Shown: positions 27,799 to 35,745, counted from the stretch's first letter. The stretch is 64,000 bases of DNA from Bacteroidota bacterium (GCA_029560875.1 JAKQKB010000020.1:1-64000); one strand, 5' to 3'. Numbers and translations are program-made. The notes: a model not told the origin generated them from the sequence alone.

Positions 27799-27806
27799 TA
27801 TTTTTG
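27799..27806 (+). promoter_or_regulatory. trpS: Promoter -7 element of trpS
   Basis: TATTTTTG matches the Bacteroidetes TAnnTTTG element and ends 18 bases before the start codon. The -33 region (TTTA at a 20-base distance) is weaker. Confidence 0.6.
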
Positions 27807-27824
27807 TGACAAATTCTTATTGAT

Positions 27825-28814
27825 ATGGATATTGTACTTAGCGGAATACGCTCTACTGGAAAACTGCATTTGGGTAACTATTTTGGTGCTTTGCAGAACT
27901 TTGTTAAGATGCAGCACGAGAACAAGTGCTACTTCTTCATTGCCGATTACCATTCACTTACAACACATCCCACCCCTGAGGATTTGCACGGGAATGTTAA
28001 GCAGGTTTTGGCCGAGTATATTGCTTGTGGATTAGACCCGGAAGTATCAACCCTATATATCCAAAGCGATGTTCCTGAGATTCCTGAACTTTACCTTTTG
28101 TTGAATATGAACGCCTATAAAGGTGAGTTGGAGCGCTGTACCTCGTTTAAGGAAAAAATACGTAAACAACCCGACAACGTTAATGCTGGATTGCTTACGT
28201 ACCCAACCCTTATGGCTGCAGATATTCTTATTCACAAGGCGCATAAAGTTCCTGTGGGTAAAGACCAAGAGCAGCATTTGGAAATGACACGTACATTTGC
28301 CAACCGCTTTAACCGCATGTATAATGTGGAGTACTTTCCCGAGCCAGTTGCCTATAATTTTGGTAAAGAGCTAGTTAAGATACCGGGACTAGATGGGTCT
28401 GGCAAAATGGGAAAATCGGAAGGTAATGCAGTTTACCTATCCGATGACGCTGAAACTATCCGCAAAAAAGTTATGAAAGCCGTTACCGATTCGGGACCAA
28501 CTCAACCCAACCAAGAGAAACCAGAGGCCATTCAAAATTTATTTACCATAATGAAGGTTGTATCCACACCCGATACCTATCAGTTTTTTGAAGATAAGTA
28601 CAATGCATGCGAAATCCGTTATGGAGATTTGAAAAAACAGTTGGCTGAGGATATAATTAAGGTTACATCTCCAATGCGCGAGAGAATTGAGGCAATACTT
28701 TCCGATGATGCCTATTTGAGGAAAGTGGCAAAAATGGGTGCCGAAAAGGCACGAGCCAGTGCATCGCAAACGATTAAGGATGTTCGTCAGATTATAGGGT
28801 TCAGACAATTTTAA
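27825..28814 (+). CDS. trpS: Tryptophanyl-tRNA synthetase
   Basis: TrpS charges tRNA-Trp with tryptophan using ATP. The 329-residue protein has the class I signature motifs: GIRSTGKLHLGNYFGAL (HIGH-like HLGN) near the start and GKMGKSEGN (KMSKS-like) at about 191-199. The pockets for tryptophan are also typical. The gene has its own promoter element and a terminator at 28821-28843. Confidence 0.96.
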   Translation: MDIVLSGIRSTGKLHLGNYFGALQNFVKMQHENKCYFFIADYHSLTTHPTPEDLHGNVKQVLAEYIACGLDPEVSTLYIQSDVPEIPELYLLLNMNAYKGELERCTSFKEKIRKQPDNVNAGLLTYPTLMAADILIHKAHKVPVGKDQEQHLEMTRTFANRFNRMYNVEYFPEPVAYNFGKELVKIPGLDGSGKMGKSEGNAVYLSDDAETIRKKVMKAVTDSGPTQPNQEKPEAIQNLFTIMKVVSTPDTYQFFEDKYNACEIRYGDLKKQLAEDIIKVTSPMRERIEAILSDDAYLRKVAKMGAEKARASASQTIKDVRQIIGFRQF

Positions 28815-28820
28815 ATTGGA

Positions 28821-28843
28821 AGCCCCGACTAGGGGCTTTTTTT
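28821..28843 (+). terminator. trpS: Terminator of trpS
   Basis: AGCCCC, a 4-5 base loop and GGGGCT are followed by a run of T residues. It begins six bases after the stop codon. Confidence 0.93.
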
Positions 28844-28858
28844 ATGCGAGTTCCCCAC

Positions 28859-28906
28859 CTAAATTTTGTTGTGGGTTTTGGAGTATAGCGCGTAAGTGTA
28901 AAACAT
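28859..28906 (-). pseudogene. Truncated GIY-YIG gene start
   Basis: The minus strand reads MFYTYALYSKTHNKI and then a TAG stop, nearly the same as the first 15 residues of the intact GIY-YIG gene at 29021-29266 (MFYTYALFSKTHNKI). The rest of the gene is missing. It lies directly behind a copy of the same terminator. Confidence 0.88.
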
Positions 28907-28911
28907 AACAA

Positions 28912-28935
28912 AAAAGCCCTATTTCTAGGGCTTTT
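28912..28935 (-). terminator. Terminator behind the decayed tRNA-fMet copy
   Basis: On the minus strand AAAAGCCCTA, loop GAAA and TAGGGCTTTT form a 10-bp stem followed by T residues. An identical copy is at 29272-29295. Confidence 0.88.
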
Positions 28936-28960
28936 GATTTAGTAGCGGGGACAGGGCCTG

Positions 28961-28976
28961 TCCGCTAGCCAGCGGA
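28961..28976. repeat. 16-bp palindromic insert 1
   Basis: TCCGCTAGCCAGCGGA is a near-perfect palindrome placed inside the T-arm side of the decayed tRNA copy. It shares the form TCCGC-YRGCYRGCGGA with the insert at 28990-29005 and more loosely with the hairpin at 32521-32540. Confidence 0.8.
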
Positions 28977-28989
28977 ACTCGAACCTGTG

Positions 28990-29005
28990 TCCGCCGGCTG
29001 GCGGA
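28990..29005. repeat. 16-bp palindromic insert 2
   Basis: TCCGCCGGCTGGCGGA is a near-perfect palindrome replacing the 3' half of the anticodon arm in the decayed tRNA copy. Confidence 0.8.
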
Positions 29006-29020
29006 TATGAGCCCAACTAG

Positions 29021-29266
29021 CTAGGGTTTAATGATGGAGCGGATGAAGAGTCTTCCCTTGGCGGTTTTAAGCTGTTTCTCCCTAGTCAACGCCTCCTCCT
29101 TGGTGCTAAACTCTTCGTGGTAGATGAGTTCCCATGGCTGAAATTTTGCCGTCCAGCCCTTATTCTGGGAATGATTATGTGCGCTGAGCCTACTGTTTAG
29201 GTCAGATGTGTACCCCACGTAAATTTTGTTGTGGGTTTTGGAGAATAGCGCGTAAGTATAAAACAT
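29021..29266 (-). CDS. Small GIY-YIG endonuclease-like protein
   Basis: The 81-residue protein is a single GIY-YIG domain (UvrC N-terminal type): YTY at 3-5, YVG at 16-18, Arg26 in NSRLSAH, His30, and the catalytic-type Glu in EALTREKQLK near residue 63. Its stop codon lies within sequence derived from the tRNA copy behind it, and its start lies just after the terminator of the lost intact tRNA. Such short GIY-YIG genes are frequent next to tRNA and rRNA genes in Bacteroidetes; their role is unsettled. The tandem copy here suggests it spreads with the tRNA unit. Confidence 0.88.
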   Translation of the reverse strand: MFYTYALFSKTHNKIYVGYTSDLNSRLSAHNHSQNKGWTAKFQPWELIYHEEFSTKEEALTREKQLKTAKGRLFIRSIIKP

Positions 29267-29271
29267 AACAA

Positions 29272-29295
29272 AAAAGCCCTATTTCTAGGGCTTTT
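29272..29295 (-). terminator. Original terminator of tRNA-fMet, now separated from it
   Basis: This is the same 10-bp stem and T-run as at 28912-28935. Before integration it would have followed the 3' end of the intact tRNA-fMet, which now lies 31 kb away. Confidence 0.8.
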
Positions 29296-29306
29296 GATTT
29301 AGTAGC
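29296..29306. other. Left attachment site (attL core)
   Basis: GATTTAGTAGC is identical to 60606-60616. To its left is chromosomal sequence shared with the tandem copy at 28936-28946; to its right element sequence begins (CAAATCTGG). Confidence 0.85.
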
Positions 29307-29403
29307 CAAATCTGGACAATTATCTAACTTGATTATCATTCAAGATGCAGCCAAAGTAATTGATTTTCTTGACAATGCAAGCCTTGAAGATTTTATTTCT
29401 TAA
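29296..29403 (+). pseudogene. Stranded 3' end of the serine recombinase gene
   Basis: Starting at GATTTAGTAGC, the frame reads DLVAKSGQLSNL..., 35 codons in all, ending in TAA at 29401-29403. Joining the right end of the element to this left end keeps the recombinase frame (residue 536 is the D of DLVA at 60606), so a circular element would encode a 570-residue recombinase with this tail. In the integrated state the piece has no start codon. The frame match is seen; its use in the circle is inferred. Confidence 0.75.
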
Positions 29404-29404
29404 A

Positions 29405-29433
29405 TTTGCTTACTACCAAAAATTGTAAGCAAA
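29405..29433. promoter_or_regulatory. 9-bp inverted repeat directly before the 241-aa gene
   Basis: TTTGCTTAC (29405-29413) faces GTAAGCAAA (29425-29433) across 11 bases; the ATG of the next gene follows at once. It could be an operator or an RNA hairpin, and in the circular form it lies just behind the recombinase stop codon. Confidence 0.55.
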
Positions 29434-30159
29434 ATGGAAACTAAAATCTTAAAAGAAATAAAGCAAGTACGTGATTTGCTTTCTAAGTTGGTTGGTACGT
29501 ATGATTTACCAGCCAAAGAGCGTTTCTCAACTCAAGCACTAGATAAAGCAGCATTAGAATTTAAGCGTTTATCCATTGAACGAGGAGAATGGATTAGTGA
29601 TTATGAACTTTCAAAAGTAATTAAAAAGGCCCCACATTATTGTGGGAAGTTCATTATTGAAAAGTTTCAATTTAAGAACTACTATAAACATGGACATAGA
29701 CTATATTTCTATAAAAAAGATGTCGTTGCATTAAATGAAGAATTGAAAAAAAGAAATATAAATCTTAGGCAATATGATGAACTCCTGAAAGACCAGGAAA
29801 AGTTTTATAAAAAAATAGAAGAACTTAATAGTCAAACAGGTAAGTACGAGGGGAAAATTTTTCAAATTCCCGATGGATTAAAGGATATTGAAAAGACACA
29901 GATTAAGACACCATCTGAAGACGTTGTAATAAGTCATATTGCATCACTTAAAGAAGAATTTCAAAAGTTTAAACTTTATGAATATATTGATTTATACTAC
30001 GATGACACATATGCAATGTTAAAATATCAATATTATTTTGATAGATACATTAGTACCGAGATAAAAAAACATTGCAGAAAATGGTGCTTTGATTTTAACT
30101 ACGCAAATAATGCACTAAAAGAGATACATAACGTTCGAAGCGAACCACTATATAAGTAG
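29434..30159 (+). CDS. Hypothetical protein, helical, possible DNA-binding
   Basis: The 241-residue protein is rich in Lys, Glu and Tyr. Residues about 42-85 (RGEWISDYELSKVIKKAP, then GHRLYFYKKDVVALNEEL) look like a winged or excisionase-type helix-turn-helix, followed by a coiled segment. The C-terminal part (EYIDLYYDDTYAMLKYQYYF) is unfamiliar. As the first gene inside the left end, with an inverted repeat against its start codon, it may regulate excision or its own expression. That is a position-based guess. Confidence 0.6.
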   Translation: METKILKEIKQVRDLLSKLVGTYDLPAKERFSTQALDKAALEFKRLSIERGEWISDYELSKVIKKAPHYCGKFIIEKFQFKNYYKHGHRLYFYKKDVVALNEELKKRNINLRQYDELLKDQEKFYKKIEELNSQTGKYEGKIFQIPDGLKDIEKTQIKTPSEDVVISHIASLKEEFQKFKLYEYIDLYYDDTYAMLKYQYYFDRYISTEIKKHCRKWCFDFNYANNALKEIHNVRSEPLYK

Positions 30160-30346
30160 CTATTTGCTAACACTAATCATAATATATACAAATCAAATAG
30201 TCAGTAACCTTATTTCTAGTTAACTAAATTTTAATAGATTATTAACCTGTTGACTTTACTAAATAAACACAATATATTGATGAGGCTAGTCCCAAATACA
30301 AGATTGTTTTTTTTATAAATGAGCACTTGTTATTTTTGGGATAAAA

Positions 30347-30745
30347 ATGACACAAACTCAGCGTAATTTTCAGCATTCAGACGTATTTAGATTAATCAAT
30401 GAACAAGAGCCAGAACTCGCATTGAAATTAATCGACCAAAAATTAAAACTTGAAGATGATGTTGAAGAGCAGTGCTGGCTGTACATATACCAAAGTTGGA
30501 TATATTATTCTCTCTACCAATACTATCCATTGGCTCATAATGCTATCAATCTAGTCTTGAGGAATAGAGATAAACTGAGCAATAATATTATTGTTGAAGC
30601 ATATTTGATTAGAGCCCTCATACATATTAAACAAAATAAGTTGTTGTATTCCTTAGACTCTGTAGAGACTTGCCTAAGTATAGACCCAACTAATACTGCG
30701 GCAAAAAAATTACAAGAACTAATCATTCTTTTATTAAGGAAATAA
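30347..30745 (+). CDS. TPR-like hypothetical protein
   Basis: The 132-residue protein consists of helix pairs with the spacing of tetratricopeptide repeats (YIYQSWIYYSLYQYYPLAHNA, AYLIRALIHIKQNKLLYSLD, VETCLSIDPTNTAAKKLQEL). Such repeats mediate protein contacts. There is no enzymatic domain. It precedes the small 83-residue gene by 28 bases on the same strand. Confidence 0.6.
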   Translation: MTQTQRNFQHSDVFRLINEQEPELALKLIDQKLKLEDDVEEQCWLYIYQSWIYYSLYQYYPLAHNAINLVLRNRDKLSNNIIVEAYLIRALIHIKQNKLLYSLDSVETCLSIDPTNTAAKKLQELIILLLRK

Positions 30746-30773
30746 ATTTATATATAATGTAAAAAAAATTATA

Positions 30774-31025
30774 GTGCAACCTGTTTATATTATTATTCTT
30801 AATGGCCAAAGGTACATCGACTTTAACACTATCCTGTATCTTTTAAATAGTTCTGACAAGGACAATAGAGCAACCTTATGGAGATATCTGAGAAACAATA
30901 AAAGAATCAAGTCAACTGTAATTAAAAATCAAAAAATCTACCTGCTGGATGACTTATTAAGTGATAGTTTTTTGATAGGTAAAATGCAAAATATACAAGG
31001 TTTAGCCAGTGCTTTAGAGGACTAA
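30774..31025 (+). CDS. Small hypothetical protein, possible helix-turn-helix
   Basis: The 83-residue frame starts with GTG after an A-rich stretch. The middle (NRATLWRYLRNNKRIKSTV, then QKIYLLDDLLSD) resembles small DNA-binding or excisionase-like proteins. It ends five bases before the convergent stop of the polymerase-like gene. The call is tentative. Confidence 0.5.
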   Translation: MQPVYIIILNGQRYIDFNTILYLLNSSDKDNRATLWRYLRNNKRIKSTVIKNQKIYLLDDLLSDSFLIGKMQNIQGLASALED

Positions 31026-31029
31026 TATG

Positions 31030-32430
31030 CTATTTTAAAGTAAATCTTAGCCCCATCTCAGTCATGATTCTTTCCATCTCTAACTTGACCGCATCTCTGT
31101 CAGACTCCTTGCAAAGGATAGAATCATGCTTGGTATATATTACATACCCCTGCTTCCTGATTTGTGGATATATGTTTCTAATAAAAATCTCACTCTCCAA
31201 TCGCTGCAGCATAATGGCTAACTCCTTATGGCTGTTATTTTTTATTTTAAATTCATCCATCCAACTGATAACGTTTGGAAATAGTTCCTTTAACCGCTTT
31301 TTATAAACTGAGTTCCATCCTGCCTTGGAGAACATTATTTTGATGAATATATTCTTAGCAAATGGCCTATTCCATCCAGTTTTTTCACATATATAATCAT
31401 AAATCTTCCCATCCCCAGATAGTTTAATAAAATGCTGTACATCAATTTCATTCTTATTGAGATAGGGATAATAGTAAGCATTTATAAGTTTAGGAAATTT
31501 TATAAGCATATTATCTAGACTATCAAATAAATTTGCAAGTAGACACGGTTGTGAGTTTGATAGGTCAATGTCTTTTAAAGGCTCACCATTTAATGTAACA
31601 TAACCACCCTTAATAAAATCAGCTTTAAGATTGGTTAAATTAGTATCCAACCTCCAGTTGGTATCGTTAATCGAGGCATAGAAGTCCTCGCTTTGAAGAG
31701 TTGATATTGAATAGAATTGTGATGCTCTAAAATTATTCACCCTAGTTTTTTTAAATCTATCCACAGAATCAAAATAGCAGTGGTGCTTAAACATAATAAG
31801 GTCTAGGTGCCTCTCTTTTGCCTTAGCTAAAGCCTTATCAACACTTGTGGTATATGTGGCATAGTTGCCTTCAATAGTTTTACAATAGGTATCAACGATA
31901 TCTACAACATCCTCCTGAATCTCATCGTTGACTTGAATAAAATCATCTATGTTATAATTCATAACCGCCTGCATCATTCCTTCAATATCAAACTCTAACA
32001 GACTTAGGTCATTTATTACCTTTTTTATCTGATTTCTGCGGTGGTTAGGCTTCTTGCTTCCATACTCAACTATTACAGGTTCGCTGAAATCGAAGTATTC
32101 ATCCGAGAACCGATAGCCGTATGGTTTGCTATGCTCCAAGGGAACGCCCCTATAATGACTAGAGTAGGAACTATTAAAGTAAGGTTCTTTAAGAATAATT
32201 CGGTTATAGGTTAAGGATGACATAAAAATTTTATTGTAGTTATGCGTGAAATTCTGCTTTAAAAATGCAGAAGTAATGTTTATAAATGTATTCATACTGA
32301 TATCGTTGTCTATTAAATGATTTTGGTACAAAAGATATCTAATAAATTCATAAGAATGATTTAATCTAATGCTTGATAACTCTAGGGAGATTAAAACTTC
32401 ATTCATTTGTCTAGGAATAATAATATTCAA
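31030..32430 (-). CDS. Divergent polymerase, family A / T7 RNA polymerase-like
   Basis: The 466-residue protein shows, in order, the three palm/fingers motifs of the family A DNA polymerase and single-subunit RNA polymerase superfamily. Motif A is D289 in KDIDLSNSQPCLLANLF (the D-x-S-x-S pattern of T7 RNA polymerase). Motif B is R355-x3-K359 with F367-S368 in place of Tyr-Gly (RPFAKNIFIKIMFSK). Motif C is H435-D436-S437 in YTKHDSILC. An upstream RLDTNLTNL segment fits the T-motif region. It has no exonuclease domain and is shorter than Pol I or phage RNA polymerases. Two hairpins lie upstream of its start. Whether it makes DNA or RNA cannot be told. Confidence 0.68.
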   Translation of the reverse strand: MNIIIPRQMNEVLISLELSSIRLNHSYEFIRYLLYQNHLIDNDISMNTFINITSAFLKQNFTHNYNKIFMSSLTYNRIILKEPYFNSSYSSHYRGVPLEHSKPYGYRFSDEYFDFSEPVIVEYGSKKPNHRRNQIKKVINDLSLLEFDIEGMMQAVMNYNIDDFIQVNDEIQEDVVDIVDTYCKTIEGNYATYTTSVDKALAKAKERHLDLIMFKHHCYFDSVDRFKKTRVNNFRASQFYSISTLQSEDFYASINDTNWRLDTNLTNLKADFIKGGYVTLNGEPLKDIDLSNSQPCLLANLFDSLDNMLIKFPKLINAYYYPYLNKNEIDVQHFIKLSGDGKIYDYICEKTGWNRPFAKNIFIKIMFSKAGWNSVYKKRLKELFPNVISWMDEFKIKNNSHKELAIMLQRLESEIFIRNIYPQIRKQGYVIYTKHDSILCKESDRDAVKLEMERIMTEMGLRFTLK

Positions 32431-32520
32431 TTCAAAGGGATTATTTTTAAAATCCTATAGAAGGATTGAATACACTTTATAGATTGAAATATTTGAAAAG
32501 TTTAAATTAATTTCTAAAGG

Positions 32521-32581
32521 TCTACCAGCAAGCTGGCAGACGGAAGTAGATTTTATCATGCTACGCATGATAAAATCTACT
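32521..32581. repeat. Double hairpin upstream of the polymerase-like gene
   Basis: The first hairpin is TCTACCAGC / GCTGGCAGA (32521-32540, one G-T pair). The second is a perfect 17-bp inverted repeat, AGTAGATTTTATCATGC (32545-32561) and its complement (32565-32581), with a 3-base loop. They lie 91-151 bases upstream of the polymerase-like start in the 317-base gap 32431-32747, which holds nothing else I can name. Possible roles are an origin, a regulator site or a terminator. Confidence 0.75.
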
Positions 32582-32747
32582 CTAGAGAAAATAATTAATA
32601 AGGAATTTCAGTGGCTATATATTATAAAAGGTCTAGAAAGAAGTTTTGCCCTATACTATTTTATGTGGTGCGGTTTTTTCTAAAAAGCATAATATATCTA
32701 ACCTGTAGCGATTTTAAAAATTACTTGTAGGGCTTTTTCAAAACATG

Positions 32748-32981
32748 TTAATCTATAGATGATGGATATATGAAAGCAATGGAGTTCCCAATTAACACTT
32801 CTTTAATTGCCCGAATGGCTTCATATTTTCTTAGATACCATTTGGCTTGCACTATAGATTCGAAAGGGAAATAGATACCCCTACCAAAGCATAGGCTAAT
32901 CAAATAGTTTATTTTTTTAGTTGATGCGTAATTATCCACGATTGTCTTCTTTTTGCTTAAAGAAATATTTACAGTTTGCAC
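32748..32981 (-). CDS. Small hypothetical protein
   Basis: The 77-residue protein has a helical C-terminal half (IVQAKWYLRKYEAIRAIKEVL). No family is recognised. It could be a regulator of the polymerase-like gene downstream or a spurious frame; base composition does not decide. Confidence 0.4.
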   Translation of the reverse strand: MQTVNISLSKKKTIVDNYASTKKINYLISLCFGRGIYFPFESIVQAKWYLRKYEAIRAIKEVLIGNSIAFIYPSSID

Positions 32982-33618
32982 AGCTTTTTTTACTATATAT
33001 TAATAGTTCTATGCTGACAGATGAATTTATTATTTTTATTTTAAACAAATAAAAAAGAGAATATTAATATTAATTTAACTAGTGGAGAGTTTAGATGGAT
33101 TTAAACTTATTATGGGTTGAAATAACTTTTGAATAGAAATTTTGATATGCTTGAGCAATTAGAGTCAGAAAAAAACTACCGCTAAATGGCATTTTCAAGG
33201 AAGATTTCTAGGCAAATAAAGACGAAATATTTTTGAGGATGTAGATTAAAATGTAGGAAATTTAAGCGAGACTTGTAGTGAATTTATTATGATAGTCATA
33301 GTAGTATAAAAAAAATATTTTCTTATTACACTGTTATCTCACTTCGTTCCTTCCTGTTGTTTATTATATCCTTTACTTCGCAATTATGAAAGTGCCAGTA
33401 TATCTTCATTAATTGTTAGTTTAATCTATATTGTGATTGCCCATAACACCTTGTATTCCTGCTATATATTAGAAGTAAATATAAACGTAGCGGGATTACT
33501 CTTAGTAGATATTTCGATTACAAGTGGAAAAATAATAAACAAATTACTGTTTGTATATAAATAGAAAGTTTTGATATCGTTGTGTGAACAAACTATACAA
33601 TCATTATTAGGATGATTT
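32982..33618. other. Gap of about 640 bases without a recognisable gene
   Basis: The stretch is A/T rich and contains stop codons in all frames at short distance. I see no tRNA, clear hairpin terminator or repeat. It separates the polymerase block from the helicase/TerB block and may hold the promoter of the small gene. Confidence 0.5.
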
Positions 33619-35745
33619 CTATTTATTTTCAATCAGACTTATTGATTTTAACAGTTTCTCTGTATTATCAATATCAAAATACTTTTCCTTTATCAAAATC
33701 ACTTGATATTTAAGTGGTAGATATGTTCCCCATTTTGAAAAGTCCATCAAATTTGGAGCAATCTGTAATAAGTTTGAAATGTGAGATTCTATATCTTTTA
33801 GTGGGAGGGTTAATAAACTCCACTTTTCTAAAAAATCTTTTTTGGTTGCATCAATATAAAATTTACTACAACTTTCATCGAGTTGGTTTTCTAATTCAGC
33901 AATGTTAAGAAGTAATTGAATCGTTCTGTTAACTCTTGTTCCTGAGAATGAGTATAGTTCTAAATGATTTTCCGCAATTAGTAATGGCCTGCTGGTCTGT
34001 AAGTTGTAAATATCAAAAACACCAAAATATTTTCGCATTTCATCAATTTCATCACAACTTTGTTGATTCAATACTTCATAAATATTTTTATCGAAAAGGA
34101 TTTCAAACATCTTTTCTCTGATGCTTTGATGAATTGTACCTTCACTGCCAAAAAACATTGGTTTTTTTCCATCTTTCGCTGGTATTACTTCAATCTTCTT
34201 TGACTTTAAATCAATGAATATTATTTTCCAAATTCTAGCTGCAAGTAGTATGTTCTCGTCTTCCTTTATTTGTGGCGAGAAAGGAATTTCTCCTATCGTA
34301 TTTCCAGCATTTACAACTTTAAAGTTTTTTTCAGTTTTGAAGACGCTATAAAAATCTCGGTTATTTACTATTTTCTCGCCTTCAACTCCGATAATCACTT
34401 CTTGCTGTAATTTTTCCAAAAGGTCAATTTCAATCATGTGATTTACTATCTCAGCAATTTCTATTTCACTAATTTGATTGAAAGTAAAATTGTCCTTTAG
34501 TTGTTTAGTCAGGTTTGTAATCTTTATACCAGAATGACCTTTTGATATAGATAACGCTTGATGCAGTAAAATATCGTATGGTTTTTCAACTGATAAAGGC
34601 GGCTCTATATATTCCTGTTTATATAGTAGCCAACATGCTAGAGATTGGAGTAAACTCCATGGATTTGTTGCATATAAAAACAAGTTACTTGTTTCATCAT
34701 CTTTACGGCCACTTCGACCAACTCTTTGAATTAATGACGATATGCTGTGTGTTGCATCTATTTGAACAACCTCATCAACTGTTCCAATATCAATTCCTAA
34801 TTCTAGTGTTGACGTACAACAAATACAAAAATTTTGTCTTGTATTACTCTTAGCAAAATACTCAACATACTCTCTTACCTCCTTATCCACAGATGAATGG
34901 TGTGAGAAGTAATTTGCATGTCCTCTCACCTTATCCGAAATCTTTTTAAGTTTTACTGCTAATTCTTCTGCTCGTCCTCTGCTATTTGGGAAAATTAAAA
35001 CTTTGCTGTCTTTCGTTTCTATGTACAAATCTTTTAAAAGTTCGAGAGGAAGGTCTTTGCTTTCACTTTTAAAGTATCGGAATTGAGCATTTATACCTTT
35101 AGCGGTCTTATCTAATAAAACCTTAGTCTTCGATTCATTTCCTGTGAATTTTTTTGCTTCACTATAGTCTCCAATTGTGGCAGATAAACCAACAATACTA
35201 AAAGGTTTAGTATTTAAATCTTGAATTCTTGATAATATTGATTTTAATTGTATTCCTCTGTCAGTTCCTATGAATGAATGTATTTCGTCTATTACTACAT
35301 ATTTTAGATTTGAAAAGAGCTGTTTAACAATAAAGGGCTTGTTTACAAACATTGCTTCTAATGATTCTGGTGTAATTAGAATAATTCCATTAGGTTGTTT
35401 AATAACTCTATCCTTTGATGTTTTATTCGCCTCTCCATGCCATTTTGTAACTGCTACATTCAGATATTTGCAGAGTTCTTCAATACGATAAAACTGGTCA
35501 TTAATTAAGGCTATTAATGGTGATATATAAAGAACTTGAACCCCAACTTCATTAAAATCGACTTTAGATAAGATAGGTAGAAAAGCAGCTTCTGTTTTTC
35601 CAGATGCTGTTCTTGATGCTAAAATATAGTTATCATCCGATAAAAGGATTCTTGAAATAGCAGCAACCTGTATTGGTCTTAACTGCTCCCAACGCTTATC
35701 ACGAATATACTTTCTTATTGGTTCTGATAGTAAATCGAATGACAT
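33619..35745 (-). CDS. Lhr-like superfamily 2 DEAD/DEAH-box helicase
   Basis: The 708-residue helicase has motif I ASRTASGKTEA (Walker A, ending in K50-T51), motif Ia YISPLIALINDQ, motif II DEIH at 153-156, motif III GLSATIGD, and motifs V/VI STLELGIDIGTVDEV and IQRVGRSGRK. The long C-terminal part (after about 400) resembles the Lhr / BrxHI type rather than RecQ or UvrB. The start overlaps the stop of the BrxD-like gene by one base, so the two are coupled. The pair probably processes DNA as part of a stress or defence complex. Confidence 0.88.
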   Translation of the reverse strand: MSFDLLSEPIRKYIRDKRWEQLRPIQVAAISRILLSDDNYILASRTASGKTEAAFLPILSKVDFNEVGVQVLYISPLIALINDQFYRIEELCKYLNVAVTKWHGEANKTSKDRVIKQPNGIILITPESLEAMFVNKPFIVKQLFSNLKYVVIDEIHSFIGTDRGIQLKSILSRIQDLNTKPFSIVGLSATIGDYSEAKKFTGNESKTKVLLDKTAKGINAQFRYFKSESKDLPLELLKDLYIETKDSKVLIFPNSRGRAEELAVKLKKISDKVRGHANYFSHHSSVDKEVREYVEYFAKSNTRQNFCICCTSTLELGIDIGTVDEVVQIDATHSISSLIQRVGRSGRKDDETSNLFLYATNPWSLLQSLACWLLYKQEYIEPPLSVEKPYDILLHQALSISKGHSGIKITNLTKQLKDNFTFNQISEIEIAEIVNHMIEIDLLEKLQQEVIIGVEGEKIVNNRDFYSVFKTEKNFKVVNAGNTIGEIPFSPQIKEDENILLAARIWKIIFIDLKSKKIEVIPAKDGKKPMFFGSEGTIHQSIREKMFEILFDKNIYEVLNQQSCDEIDEMRKYFGVFDIYNLQTSRPLLIAENHLELYSFSGTRVNRTIQLLLNIAELENQLDESCSKFYIDATKKDFLEKWSLLTLPLKDIESHISNLLQIAPNLMDFSKWGTYLPLKYQVILIKEKYFDIDNTEKLLKSISLIENK

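Larger units (their letters stand above)
28853..28946. repeat. 94-bp direct repeat, copy 1
   Basis: This stretch reappears at 29213-29306, exactly 360 bases later, with three mismatches. It contains the first codons of a GIY-YIG gene, a terminator, and GATTTAGTAGC, the start of a tRNA 3' end. It is one edge of a tandem duplication of the order tRNA-fMet, terminator, GIY-YIG gene (minus strand). Confidence 0.9.
28943..29023 (-). pseudogene. Decayed initiator tRNA-fMet copy with two palindromic inserts
   Basis: Compared with the intact tRNA-fMet at 60613-60685, the pieces TAGCGGGGACAGG, ACTCGAACCTGTG and TATGAGCCCAAC are kept on the plus strand. Between the first two pieces lies an insert that includes the palindrome at 28961-28976. 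Between the second and third, ten bases of the anticodon arm are replaced by the palindrome at 28990-29005. The 5' third of the tRNA is lost where it meets the GIY-YIG gene. It cannot fold as a tRNA. Confidence 0.85.
29213..29306. repeat. 94-bp direct repeat, copy 2
   Basis: This is the second copy of 28853-28946, containing the start of the intact GIY-YIG gene, the terminator and GATTTAGTAGC. Beyond position 29306 the tRNA sequence is replaced by the integrated element. Confidence 0.9.

Noticed and set aside
28936-28955. Second complete attachment site used by another element
   Set aside because: GATTTAGTAGCGGGGACAGG is present, but it belongs to the decayed tRNA copy and no element boundary is seen there; it is only a potential extra target.
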